Shown piece by piece: positions 7,993 through 16,620 of a stretch of DNA of 64,000 nt. Numbering within the stretch: the first letter of the stretch is position 1; each line of letters opens with the position of its first letter. The DNA comes from Pseudomonadales bacterium. GTDB taxonomy: Bacteria > Pseudomonadota > Gammaproteobacteria > Pseudomonadales > JAHRWD01. The notes beneath the pieces are model-generated. The model was given only the letters and a program-made list of their open reading frames with translations. It had not been told where the DNA came from and searched no databases. The stretch is taken from assembly GCA_019090315.1 (NCBI GenBank), contig JAHRWD010000032.1:1-64000 (forward strand), read 5' to 3'. The translations under genes and the position numbers were made by a program.

Positions 7993-9101
7993 GTACAGCC
8001 GCTACCGACACGGAAGTAACCGATGCCCCCGAGGGGAAAAGCAAAAACCTGATCATTGCAGTGCTGACGATCGTCATTGTGCTGGCAAGCATCTACTGGG
8101 GTTACCAGCGTTATACCCACGTTTATATTAGCGATGCACGTATTAGCTCTTCGATGATTGCGGTGGCGAGCCGTGTACCAGGCTGGGTGGCGGAATTCGA
8201 TGTGAGCAGTAATGACCGACTGGAAAAAGGTCAGCCTGTTATCAAGATTGATGCCCGTGACGCGGAGCTGCGACTCACAGAGTTAAACGCTGCAGTTGCG
8301 GCGATGGATGCGGAGCTTGATCGACTGGTTGCACAAAAAAACATGGTAGACCTGCAAACCGGTAGCCGACAAAAAGCCGCTTCTTCGCGACTGTCGGAGG
8401 CCAGATCCGGTCTGTCCGCTAGCCAGGTTAAGCTGGACTTTGCATCTCATGATCTTGAACGATCAACCAAGTTGCGTGACAAAAACCTGATTGCCCAGCA
8501 TCAATGGGACAGTAAAAAATCGACCTTTGATCAGGCAAAACAAGCATACGAGGGCTGGAAAGCCAAAATCGCTACCGCCGAGGCTGCCGTATCGGAAGCC
8601 CACGCGAACCGCGATCAAATGATTGTACTGGAAAGCCAGCGTTTGAAAGTCTCTCATCAATTGCAGAAAATTACCGCCAGTCGGGACCGTCAGGCACTGA
8701 CGGTGGATGACCATACAATCCCCAGCCCTATTAGCGGTGTAGTGGATGAAACCTTCGTAGATGCGGGGGAATACATCGGCCCGGGTCAACGTATTTTGCT
8801 AATGCATAACCCGGACAATATATGGATTAAGGCCAACCTTAAGGAGACCGAAATCCGCTACGTTGAAGTGGGTACCCCGGCGGTGATTATCGTTGATGCC
8901 TATCCTGATCTTGAATTAACCGGTGAGGTTTCACGTATTGGTAGCTCCGCCACTAGCCAGTTCTCGCTGCTACCCAACGCGAACCCAAGCGGCAACTTCA
9001 CCAAAATCACCCAACGAATTCCGATCTGGATAACCTTCGAAAAAAACGACCCTCGATTACGCCCTGGCATGATGGTTGAGGTAGCGCTTGAGATCCGATA
9101 A
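7989..9101 (+). CDS. HlyD/EmrA-type membrane fusion protein
   Basis: The periplasmic adaptor (370 residues) of a three-part efflux pump, linking the inner-membrane carrier to an outer-membrane channel. One membrane helix is near residues 16-32 (IIAVLTIVIVLASIYWG). It is followed by a biotinyl-lipoyl-like half (ISSSMIAVASRVPGWVAEF), a long Ala/Gln-rich coiled-coil hairpin (about 95-225) and the second lipoyl half with IPSPISGVVDETFVDAGEYI, then a beta-barrel. Length and order match EmrA. It overlaps marR by 4 bp and emrB-like by 14 bp. No TolC-type gene is in the window. Confidence 0.92.
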   Translation: MSTAATDTEVTDAPEGKSKNLIIAVLTIVIVLASIYWGYQRYTHVYISDARISSSMIAVASRVPGWVAEFDVSSNDRLEKGQPVIKIDARDAELRLTELNAAVAAMDAELDRLVAQKNMVDLQTGSRQKAASSRLSEARSGLSASQVKLDFASHDLERSTKLRDKNLIAQHQWDSKKSTFDQAKQAYEGWKAKIATAEAAVSEAHANRDQMIVLESQRLKVSHQLQKITASRDRQALTVDDHTIPSPISGVVDETFVDAGEYIGPGQRILLMHNPDNIWIKANLKETEIRYVEVGTPAVIIVDAYPDLELTGEVSRIGSSATSQFSLLPNANPSGNFTKITQRIPIWITFEKNDPRLRPGMMVEVALEIR

Positions 9102-10719
9102 CTGGACAGTTCCTGACGATATTCTCGCAGGACCCAAGGTACGGGAGCTTTACCAGAAGTTCGGGCCAAGCTACCGGTGGCTGGTCATTTTTACCGTGAT
9201 GATCGGCTCCTTCACCACGCTACTGACCGGCACCATTATTAACGTCGCAATCCCCAGCATTATGGGGGCCTTCGGCATGGGGGCTGATCAGGTTCAGTGG
9301 GTTGCCACCGGCTATCTTGCCGCCACCACCAGCTTTATGTTGGTGACCGCCTGGGCTATCGAAGCCTTTGGCCAGCAGGCGACATACATTGCGGCGATGA
9401 TAGTGTTTCTACTGGGCTCGCTGCTGGGCGGCCTTGCAATGAGCTCCGAACAACTGATTCTATCCCGGCTTATTCAGGGCATGGCCGCCGGGCTGGTTCA
9501 ACCCGCTGCTATGTTAATTATTGTGCAGGTATTTCCAATCAATCGCCGTGGCATGGCGATGGGCATATTCAGTATTGGTGTAGTACTGGCGCCCGCGATG
9601 GGGCCAACCGTAGGTGGATTGCTGGTCGACAACCTCAACTGGCGTTATGTTTTTTTGATTCAATTGCCACTGGCGCTGGGCACCATTCCCTTTGCGATAC
9701 TCTATTTGCCAGGTCGTGAAGCCACTGGCCCCCGCACCCCCTTTGACTGGCTCGGGCTAATTCTGCTTTCCGTATTTACTGCATCTTTCCTTTATGGCCT
9801 TACCAACGGCGCGCGGTTCGGCTGGGGTTCTGACAAAATCACACTGATTTTCGCGCTCGCTCTCGCCTGCGGCACCAGTTTTGTTTATTGGCAAGGCCGT
9901 ACCGCTCATCCCCTGATGGACCTTTCAATATTTAAAATCCCCGAGTTTACCGCCGCTGCGGTTGTAACCTTTGTGCTTGGCATTGGTCTGTTTGGCTCGA
10001 CCTATTTGATTCCGCTATTTTTGCAAACGGTGATGGGGGTGAGTCCAACACAGGCCGGTGTACTGTTAATGCCCGCGGGGCTGGCAATGGCGGCCATGAA
10101 CCCTGTTGCAGGTTTCCTGAGCGACAAAACATCAGGGCGAATGATGGTGATCATCGGGCTGAATATATTCGCATTTTCTTCCTTCCTTTATTCCGGTGTT
10201 GATCTCAACACAGGGTTTTTCACCCTGATCTGGTGGACTGTTATTGGCCGGATTGGCATGTCCTGTATCTTCCCAAGCTTGAATGCCACTGCATTAAAAG
10301 TGCTACCGTTTCACCAGATGGGACAGGGCTCTGGCGTTATCAATTTCCTGCGTCAGCTTGGTGGAGCCTTTGGCGTAAACCTGCTGACTATTTTGTTGCA
10401 GCGCCGCATCAGCTTTTATTCCGATGCCTTCATGGCAACTCAAACCTCATCCAATATCGCAACCCGAGAGACCATTGCCGCCATACGTGACACCCTGGCT
10501 TCTGGCGGAGTTGCAGAAGCCCACCAAACACCCATGGCGATGCAATATCTGGCCCGCAGCATTACCTATCAGGCCAGCGTGCTAAGTTACCGTGATATGT
10601 TTTTGATGATCGTATTTATCTTCTTCCTCACCATGATTCCGGCCTGGTTTATGGGGGGAAAGCAGGAGATGCAAATGCCGCCGCCGAAGCCTCCAGATAG
10701 GGAGCCACCAGATAAATAG
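9088..10719 (+). CDS. DHA2-family MFS drug exporter, EmrB-like
   Basis: A 14-helix proton-driven exporter (543 residues) that works with the preceding adaptor. Family motifs include the first helix TVMIGSFTTLLTGTIINVAIP, the motif-A-like loop after helix 2, LSRLIQGMAAGLVQPAAM and the motif-C-like GVVLAPAMGPTVGGLLVD. The reading frame opens with TTG at 9088, overlapping the adaptor by 14 bp; no ATG precedes the first helix, so this rare start is likely real and suggests coupled translation. The C-terminal tail is proline-rich (MPPPKPPDREPPDK). The substrate is unknown; family members export hydrophobic toxins and antibiotics. Confidence 0.92.
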   Translation: MRSDNWTVPDDILAGPKVRELYQKFGPSYRWLVIFTVMIGSFTTLLTGTIINVAIPSIMGAFGMGADQVQWVATGYLAATTSFMLVTAWAIEAFGQQATYIAAMIVFLLGSLLGGLAMSSEQLILSRLIQGMAAGLVQPAAMLIIVQVFPINRRGMAMGIFSIGVVLAPAMGPTVGGLLVDNLNWRYVFLIQLPLALGTIPFAILYLPGREATGPRTPFDWLGLILLSVFTASFLYGLTNGARFGWGSDKITLIFALALACGTSFVYWQGRTAHPLMDLSIFKIPEFTAAAVVTFVLGIGLFGSTYLIPLFLQTVMGVSPTQAGVLLMPAGLAMAAMNPVAGFLSDKTSGRMMVIIGLNIFAFSSFLYSGVDLNTGFFTLIWWTVIGRIGMSCIFPSLNATALKVLPFHQMGQGSGVINFLRQLGGAFGVNLLTILLQRRISFYSDAFMATQTSSNIATRETIAAIRDTLASGGVAEAHQTPMAMQYLARSITYQASVLSYRDMFLMIVFIFFLTMIPAWFMGGKQEMQMPPPKPPDREPPDK

Positions 10720-10725
10720 CCTCTG

Positions 10726-10753
10726 TTGGCTTAGTGCGTAATCTTGTTACACT
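10726..10753 (+). promoter_or_regulatory. Candidate sigma-70 promoter for the alcohol dehydrogenase
   Basis: TTGGCT and TACACT are 16 bp apart in the gap between the efflux operon and the dehydrogenase. A weak inverted repeat, GTCCG...CGGAC (10764-10781), follows at the expected start region. Confidence 0.4.
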
Positions 10754-10814
10754 GAATCAACCGGTCCGCAATGGGTCGGACAATGGATAATAATAAAAAC
10801 AAGAGGATTTCCCG

Positions 10815-11906
10815 ATGAAAATCAAAGCTGTAGTCATGACCGCGTTAAATGAAATTTCAGTCGAAGAGATTGAACTCGATCCACCCAAAGCTGGAGAAGT
10901 ACGTGTCAGAATGGTCGCAACCGGTGTATGCCATTCGGATCTTTCCGTTGTTAACGGCACGATTCCCTTTCCTCCGCCAGTAGTTTTGGGCCATGAAGGT
11001 GCCGGTGTCATTGAAGAAATTGGTGAAGGCGTCACCAATGTAAAAGTGGGCGATCACATCATTACCACCTTCGTGCCCATGTGCGGCGAGTGCTTTAATT
11101 GCCTACATCAGGAACCCTGGTTATGTACCGTTCTTGCCGACAAACAGGGCTGCCAACTCGACGGCACTAGCCGAGTGCACTGGAAGAGTCAGGCTATTAC
11201 CGTGATGGCTGCTCTGGGCAATATGGCCGAGCAGATCGTATGCCCTGCTATTAGCGTTGTGCCAATCAAGAAACACTACAGCCTCGAAGCTGCGGCTCTG
11301 GTCGGTTGTGGTGTGATGACCGGCGCGGGTGCCGCGATGAAAACCGCTGCGGTTGAGCCCGGCTCCAGTGTTGCGGTATTTGGTTGTGGTGGTGTTGGAA
11401 TATCCGCTATTCAAGGTGCGCGTATCTCAGGTGCCAACCCAATTATCGCGGTCGATCTTAGCGATGAAAAACTGGCCGCAGCAAAGAACTTTGGCGCAAC
11501 CCATACCGTGAACGCCTCCACTGATCCGGTCGCCCAGATTATGGAGATGACCGGAGGTATCGGTGTTGACTACGCCTTTGAAGTGATTGGTGTACCGGCA
11601 GTGATGCAGCAGACCTTTGATGCTACACGTCGTGGTGGTACTGCGGTAATGGTTGGTGTCGGTAGCCCTATGCAAAACCTTGAGCTGAACTCAGCAATGC
11701 TACCGCTTACCGGTAAAACCGTGATGGGTTGCCTCTACGGCAGCTGCAACGCCAAGGTTGATTTCCCGCGTTTGATGGCACTCTACGAAGAGGGAAAACT
11801 TGATCTGGACGGCATGCAAAGCCGCACCTATTCAATCGATGAAGCGCCACAGGCCTTTGAAGATCTGAAGAACGGTAAGAATGTTCGAGGCGTGATTGTT
11901 TTTTAG
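10815..11906 (+). CDS. Zinc-dependent alcohol dehydrogenase, class III-like
   Basis: A medium-chain dehydrogenase of 363 residues. Catalytic zinc ligands are C39, H60 and probably C165; the structural zinc site has all four cysteines (C90, C93, C96, C104 in [15 protein letters not shown]). The nucleotide fold carries GCGGVG (190-195), and an Asp at the end of the next strand (AVDLSDEK) favours NAD over NADP. The sequence fits the AdhC/class III-like group of bacterial alcohol dehydrogenases. It is preceded by a good AAGAGGA site. The following PQQ-dehydrogenase gene starts 40 bp downstream, so both may be transcribed together. The alcohol oxidised is unknown. Confidence 0.92.
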   Translation: MKIKAVVMTALNEISVEEIELDPPKAGEVRVRMVATGVCHSDLSVVNGTIPFPPPVVLGHEGAGVIEEIGEGVTNVKVGDHIITTFVPMCGECFNCLHQEPWLCTVLADKQGCQLDGTSRVHWKSQAITVMAALGNMAEQIVCPAISVVPIKKHYSLEAAALVGCGVMTGAGAAMKTAAVEPGSSVAVFGCGGVGISAIQGARISGANPIIAVDLSDEKLAAAKNFGATHTVNASTDPVAQIMEMTGGIGVDYAFEVIGVPAVMQQTFDATRRGGTAVMVGVGSPMQNLELNSAMLPLTGKTVMGCLYGSCNAKVDFPRLMALYEEGKLDLDGMQSRTYSIDEAPQAFEDLKNGKNVRGVIVF

Positions 11907-11946
11907 TCGCCTTGTTTAGTCACTCTGAACGAAAGAACCTGACGAA

Positions 11947-13458
11947 ATGAAGTTTCTACGACGGTTCTTTTATTTGCTGATCGGGTTGTCGGTACTGCTA
12001 GCATTGCTACTGGTATGGGCAACCCAGTTTGCTCCGGCCCGATTCCGGGTCAATATTCCTATTCAGTCTATCTTCGGCGGCATCGAAGCCGACGAACAAC
12101 AGCTTAAACAACGGCTCAGTGCACCTCCCGGTTTCAGCGTGTCTCTTTATGCCGGTGGCATTACCAATGCGCGGGTCTTAAGGTTTACCGAAGCTGGCGA
12201 CCTGCTGGTTTCCACCCCCCGTAACGGTGAGATAATTCTACTTGAGCGGGATACCGACGGTGATGGCCAGGCCGATGCCACACGGGTTTTAATCGACGGC
12301 TTAAACCGGCCTCACGGTATCGATTTCTACGGTGACTGGCTCTATATAGCAGAGTCCAACGGTTTTGGCCGAATCCGCTTTGATCATCAAACCGGTCAGA
12401 CCATTGGTGAGTATCAACCCCTGGTTTCGGATATTCCGGACAACGGCAATCACTGGACCCGGACGATCCGCATCGGCCCCGACCATAAGATTTATTTGAG
12501 CGTTGGTTCATCCTGTAATGTGTGCGAAGAGCCCGATCCAGAGCGCGCGACTATGCTGCGTTACGAACTCGATGGCAGTGGTTTTGAAATTTTTGCCAGT
12601 GGTCTGAGAAATTCCGTGGGTTTCGACTGGTCACCAATCGATGGCCATATTTATGCCACCGACAATGGCCGTGACCTGCTGGGTGATGATTTTCCACCGG
12701 ATGAATTAAACCGAGTGGAGCAGGGGCAGTTTTACGGCTGGCCCTATGCCCATGGCGACCGGGTGGCAGACCCGGATTTCGGCCCCGGAAACTCCGATAA
12801 AATCGAGCGCTCTACTGCTCCAGTCCACGCCTTTCGCGCCCACAATGCGCCACTGGGCATGGAATTTCTGACCAGCAAACATCTTCCCGAGCAATATCAA
12901 AATATCGCACTGGTCGCACTGCATGGCTCCTGGAATCGTACGACCAAGGATGGCTATAAGGTGGTTTCGTTGCACTGGAATAGCGATGGCTCAGTTGAAG
13001 AGAGAGGCTTTGTAACCGGTTTTGAAGGCAGCGGGCATGTTATTGGCCGACCCGCAGATGTACGACAGGGCCCAAATGGCGATATTTATATCTCAGATGA
13101 TTTTGCTAATGCGATTTATCGAGTGAGCTGGAACGAAAACCGAAACCTGAAAGAGATTGAGCCAACCAATACCCAACTCCAGCAACCAATATTCGAAAAG
13201 TCTCAGCTGAATCTGGCTGATCCACAGGTCAACACTGATTATCAGGCTGGTAAAATCTTATACCAACAAAACCCCTGTGCCGAATGTCACGATTCATCCA
13301 GCCAGGCGACTGCAATTCCATTAAAGAATTTGGCGAACCGATACAATCTGGCCGCTATGCAACAATTACTAAAAACCCCCACACCGCCAATGCCCAGCTT
13401 TGAATTTACGCTGGATCAACGCCGGCAATTGGCAACCTATTTATTACTTGAATATTGA
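11947..13458 (+). CDS. PQQ-dependent sugar dehydrogenase-like beta-propeller with C-terminal cytochrome c
   Basis: A 503-residue exported protein. Residues 1-25 are a hydrophobic leader or anchor (FFYLLIGLSVLLALLLVWAT). A beta-propeller of the soluble glucose/sorbosone dehydrogenase type follows, with GLNRPHGIDFYGDWLYIAES, NHWTRTIRIGPDHKIYLSVGSS and SGLRNSVGFDWSP. The last 60 residues hold one cytochrome c motif, CAECH at 444-448, with a likely axial Met near 482 (TPPMPSF). It would oxidise a sugar or alcohol in the periplasm with PQQ and pass electrons to its own heme. No PQQ synthesis genes are in the window, so the cofactor assignment is from the family. Confidence 0.88.
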   Translation: MKFLRRFFYLLIGLSVLLALLLVWATQFAPARFRVNIPIQSIFGGIEADEQQLKQRLSAPPGFSVSLYAGGITNARVLRFTEAGDLLVSTPRNGEIILLERDTDGDGQADATRVLIDGLNRPHGIDFYGDWLYIAESNGFGRIRFDHQTGQTIGEYQPLVSDIPDNGNHWTRTIRIGPDHKIYLSVGSSCNVCEEPDPERATMLRYELDGSGFEIFASGLRNSVGFDWSPIDGHIYATDNGRDLLGDDFPPDELNRVEQGQFYGWPYAHGDRVADPDFGPGNSDKIERSTAPVHAFRAHNAPLGMEFLTSKHLPEQYQNIALVALHGSWNRTTKDGYKVVSLHWNSDGSVEERGFVTGFEGSGHVIGRPADVRQGPNGDIYISDDFANAIYRVSWNENRNLKEIEPTNTQLQQPIFEKSQLNLADPQVNTDYQAGKILYQQNPCAECHDSSSQATAIPLKNLANRYNLAAMQQLLKTPTPPMPSFEFTLDQRRQLATYLLLEY

Positions 13459-13495
13459 TTACACCCCACATTACGCCCACTTAGGAGCACAGAAA

Positions 13496-13837
13496 ATGAG
13501 CTGTATTTTTTGCAAAATTGTTGCCGGAGAGATTCCCTCCGAAATCCTTTATCAGGATGATGATGTGCTGTGTTTCAGGGATGTTGCACCCCAGGCACCG
13601 ACACACATGCTGGTGATTCCAAAAAAACATATTGGTAGCATTGCGGAACTGGAAGAGAACGATACCAACATAGCAGGCAAAATTTTAGTGACCGCTACGC
13701 GTATGGCAAAGGAACAGGGTATTTCAAAAAGTGGATATCGTGTGGCGATGAACTGCGGCGATGAAGGCGGCCAGACAGTTGGCCATATTCACATGCACGT
13801 ATTGGGCGGCCGTCAGATGGGCTGGCCACCGGGTTAA
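13496..13837 (+). CDS. hinT: HIT-family purine nucleoside phosphoramidase (HinT-like)
   Basis: A complete HIT protein of 113 residues that hydrolyses AMP-linked phosphoramidates. It begins CIFCKIVAGEIP and ends with the histidine triad VGHIHMHVLGG (His 97, 99, 101), the last central to catalysis. The track ORF starts at 13400 inside the previous gene; the ATG at 13496 is preceded by AGGAG and gives the standard N-terminus. It stands alone after the PQQ dehydrogenase. Confidence 0.94.
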   Translation: MSCIFCKIVAGEIPSEILYQDDDVLCFRDVAPQAPTHMLVIPKKHIGSIAELEENDTNIAGKILVTATRMAKEQGISKSGYRVAMNCGDEGGQTVGHIHMHVLGGRQMGWPPG

Positions 13838-13844
13838 TGGCTGT

Positions 13845-13895
13845 AATAATCGCTCAAACATTATGAAGGACTGCCCAACTTACATTGCGATTATT
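13845..13895. repeat. Inverted repeat between hinT and the convergent gene
   Basis: AATAATCGC (13845-13853) and GCGATTATT (13887-13895) are perfect 9-bp complements enclosing 33 nt. They sit between convergent genes and could form a weak terminator or mRNA-end hairpin; there is no T-run. Confidence 0.35.
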
Positions 13896-13919
13896 AAACC
13901 GGAGCCTTTACATGAGAAA

Positions 13920-14513
13920 CTATTTAACCCTGAACGTCTCCATAACCCTATGAAATTTTTTGCTCATTTCATCATATGTTTTATTGTTTACTGTTGCTGT
14001 GACAACTAAATAAACATTATCTGATTTGGGGATGTGATATTGCATACTTCTTGTTCCTGATATAACCCCATCAAATTCCAGGTAAAGACCAGTAAGATTG
14101 GCCACCTTCGTTGTTTCACACCTATAAGCCTTAATTGGGCGATTAAACATAGATGATAACTGCTGTGGAAATGACTCACACAAAGGAGCTAGTTCAGTAC
14201 TATCTGTAAGCACCCGACCCACTTGTTTGATAACATTAATATTATCAGTAAAGTCATCCGTACCATTTGCCATAAAAAAAACTTCCATTTTCCCTGACAA
14301 AATCATGGGCCTAATTTGATCAAGCAGGCCCTTGTCAACACCGCTGAGATTGTCAAAATCAAACAGATCTGGATTTTTCTTTATTTCTTCCCCGGTAAGG
14401 GGCTGCCAGGTATCAGGTATTTCAATAGAAAAACCAAATGAGCTATTTATTACTTCTGCATATATGCTGGTTGAACATAGAAATGCTATTAATATAGATG
14501 TTATTAACCTCAT
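13920..14513 (-). CDS. Exported protein of unknown function
   Basis: I do not recognise a specific family. The 197-residue protein has a clear signal peptide (MRLITSILIAFLCSTSIYA, cut before residue 20), so it is probably periplasmic. The mature part begins with FGFSIEIPDTWQPLTGEE, a pattern seen in small PsbP/DcrB-like secreted folds, and contains two Cys (LCESF and YRCETT) that may pair. The coding region looks AT-rich compared with its neighbours. It is preceded by AGGAGA. It may be a solitary gene on the minus strand. Confidence 0.75.
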   Translation of the reverse strand: MRLITSILIAFLCSTSIYAEVINSSFGFSIEIPDTWQPLTGEEIKKNPDLFDFDNLSGVDKGLLDQIRPMILSGKMEVFFMANGTDDFTDNINVIKQVGRVLTDSTELAPLCESFPQQLSSMFNRPIKAYRCETTKVANLTGLYLEFDGVISGTRSMQYHIPKSDNVYLVVTATVNNKTYDEMSKKFHRVMETFRVK

Positions 14514-14554
14514 TAATTTCTCCTTTTGTAGCCTGATGGGCTTAGGCTCAATCC

Positions 14555-15523
14555 TTATTCGCTGATATCGATAAAACGCTTTACACAGTTACGGCCACTA
14601 TTTTTGGCAAGATAAAGTGCCTGATCAGATTGCTCAAGCCATTGGTGGGCAGTCACTATTTCTGCATTCAGCTCAGAAATACCCAGGCTGATTGTAAATT
14701 TGATTTCAATTTCATCATACCGAACCCTCAGCTCTTCAATTCTTGATCGCATCCGCTCGGCAAAAATCATCGCTTTCTCCACGGATGTATCGATCAGGAT
14801 CACAACAAACTCCTCTCCACCATAACGGCCACAAATATCGGTGGTTCGTGCAGTTTCTCTGAGCGCTCTTGCAGTCTCCCGAATCACCTCATCTCCGGCC
14901 TGATGGCCATAGGTATCATTTACCTTCTTGAAATGATCAATATCAAAAATCACCAATGAGGCCGAACAATTTGTACGACAAAATCGTTTAAATTCATCGT
15001 TCAGGCGTTCTTCCCAGTGCGCTCGGTTAAATAGCTGGGTAAGGCCATCGGTCCGACTAATGTCGGTAAGCTGAAGGTTGACCTCCTCAAGCGCCAACTT
15101 ATTGGTTACGGTTTCAGTCACATCGTAAATAATGATCGCGATATGGCTGATCTCACCATCTGGCCCGGTAACCGGGATAAATGACGCATTCTGATACATA
15201 AAATCAGTCGTACCGGTAATCGGTCGGTAGCTTCTGAATTGAAACACAAACGGGCGTTGTTCCCAGCTTGAATAGGCCTTGTGCCCTAACAGAAAAATTG
15301 CATCAATGGTTCGCTGCAACCAGGATAAATCCTGATCAGGATAGACTTCGATCAATGTGCGATCAATCACAGTGGCGGGCGACATACCGCTGTGGCTAGT
15401 CATAAAACCGTTCCACACCTGTACTCTGCGTTCCCGGTCTAGCCCAACAATCCCAACATCAATCGTCTGAAGCGTATCCAGCAACCAATGTATCTCTGAA
15501 AAATCAGTAATTTTTTGAATCAC
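14555..15523 (-). CDS. PAS-GGDEF diguanylate cyclase
   Basis: A 322-residue enzyme that makes cyclic di-GMP. An N-terminal PAS sensor (about 12-140: IDVGIVGLDRERRVQVWNGF onward) precedes a GGDEF domain with FDIDHFKKVNDTYGH (193-207) and the active-site GGEEF at 235-239. The inhibitory site RTTD at 226-229, five residues before GGEEF, is intact, so product feedback is expected. There is no membrane helix, so the protein is cytoplasmic. It lies 6 bp after a REC-CheC gene; the two are almost certainly co-transcribed, and the REC-CheC protein may control it. Confidence 0.93.
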   Translation of the reverse strand: MIQKITDFSEIHWLLDTLQTIDVGIVGLDRERRVQVWNGFMTSHSGMSPATVIDRTLIEVYPDQDLSWLQRTIDAIFLLGHKAYSSWEQRPFVFQFRSYRPITGTTDFMYQNASFIPVTGPDGEISHIAIIIYDVTETVTNKLALEEVNLQLTDISRTDGLTQLFNRAHWEERLNDEFKRFCRTNCSASLVIFDIDHFKKVNDTYGHQAGDEVIRETARALRETARTTDICGRYGGEEFVVILIDTSVEKAMIFAERMRSRIEELRVRYDEIEIKFTISLGISELNAEIVTAHQWLEQSDQALYLAKNSGRNCVKRFIDISE

Positions 15524-15529
15524 ACCAGG

Positions 15530-16516
15530 TTACTCCGCAAGCAGGGCGGCAAAATGATTAAGGCTTTCAATCGAGTCACCGGTAAACAGCAGTGCCAGGC
15601 TGCAGCTAATGTCATGATTCTCAATGGTATAGGCCATATGCATGGTCAGGATCTGCTTATCCTGCTCATCGATATTGCTGCTGATATTAGAAGCATTCAT
15701 ATGGGTTCCGATAATGACCGGGTGACCCAGACTGAAGTGAATATCAAACTGGCTCGCAATACCATTCAAACATGGACCAATCATCAAACTTGCCAGACCC
15801 AGAAGGGTATCAAGATCAGATGACTCGCCTAACCCCTGGAGTGAGGCGATCTTTGAAATATCTTTGTAACTCGAATCCGTCAATATCAGCAGCGCCTCTC
15901 CCGCTATACCTTTACCAATAAAACCCTGGGAAACCACCGAAACCTGTTCTCCCTCATTCATTTGCGAAATTGCCTCGCGAATCTGTCCCTTCTGGGACAG
16001 TGAGATTTTCGGAATCGGAGCCTGCACAAACACACCCATCATTTTGGCCAGTAGCTCCGCTGCCTGTCCCATCGCTACGTTGGCAATCTCCTGGTAGCTA
16101 TCCCAAATCGACACTTCCATGTCAACTTCTCGATTACCAACAGAATCCTGATCGTGAATGCCATACTGCTTAAGAATTGCTGATATTTTTTCCGGGCTGG
16201 CGGGCTTTTTAATAAAGTCCATAGCGCCCAACGCGATCACCCGTTCATAGGCCTCTGGTTGTACATCTCCGGACACGACAATAATCATGGTAGGAAGGTC
16301 TAGTTCGCGCACCAGGCGGAGCACCTCATAGCCATCCATAACCGGCATATTCAGATCAAGAAATAGTACATCAGCTTTGCCATCCTTGACCGCCTGAATG
16401 CATTCTTCGCCGTTTGCACTGTAGTGGATTTCAATATCCCAGTTTTCGGGCAAAGCACGAGCCATCTGCTTTCGGGCAAATCCGGAATCGTCACAAATTT
16501 GTACAGGAATCGTCAT
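15530..16516 (-). CDS. Response regulator with CheC-like phosphatase domain
   Basis: This 328-residue protein joins an intact receiver domain to a CheC/CheX-like domain. The receiver has D9/D10, the phospho-acceptor D54 (FLDLNMPVMDG) and K104. After a linker, the CheC phosphatase signature D-x3-E-x2-N-x22-P is met by D139, E143, N146 and P169 (DSYQEIAN...P). A second, degenerate copy is in LLGLASLMIGPCLNGIASQF. CheC domains remove phosphate from CheY-type receivers, so the protein could act on its own receiver or on a partner. The downstream diguanylate cyclase gene suggests a non-chemotaxis role in c-di-GMP control. No chemotaxis genes are nearby. Confidence 0.85.
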   Translation of the reverse strand: MTIPVQICDDSGFARKQMARALPENWDIEIHYSANGEECIQAVKDGKADVLFLDLNMPVMDGYEVLRLVRELDLPTMIIVVSGDVQPEAYERVIALGAMDFIKKPASPEKISAILKQYGIHDQDSVGNREVDMEVSIWDSYQEIANVAMGQAAELLAKMMGVFVQAPIPKISLSQKGQIREAISQMNEGEQVSVVSQGFIGKGIAGEALLILTDSSYKDISKIASLQGLGESSDLDTLLGLASLMIGPCLNGIASQFDIHFSLGHPVIIGTHMNASNISSNIDEQDKQILTMHMAYTIENHDISCSLALLFTGDSIESLNHFAALLAE

Positions 16517-16620
16517 GGTAATACGTTTATTGATCCAAATTAGAAAATCTTAATAGTGAAAAAGTATAGCAGCTGACTCAACATTACGAGGTTTGTCATA
16601 AGATGTAGGCAGGTGGTCAA

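Noticed and set aside
7674-8120. 148-residue ORF on the minus strand
   Set aside because: Antisense to marR and the emrA-like gene, both with clear family motifs.
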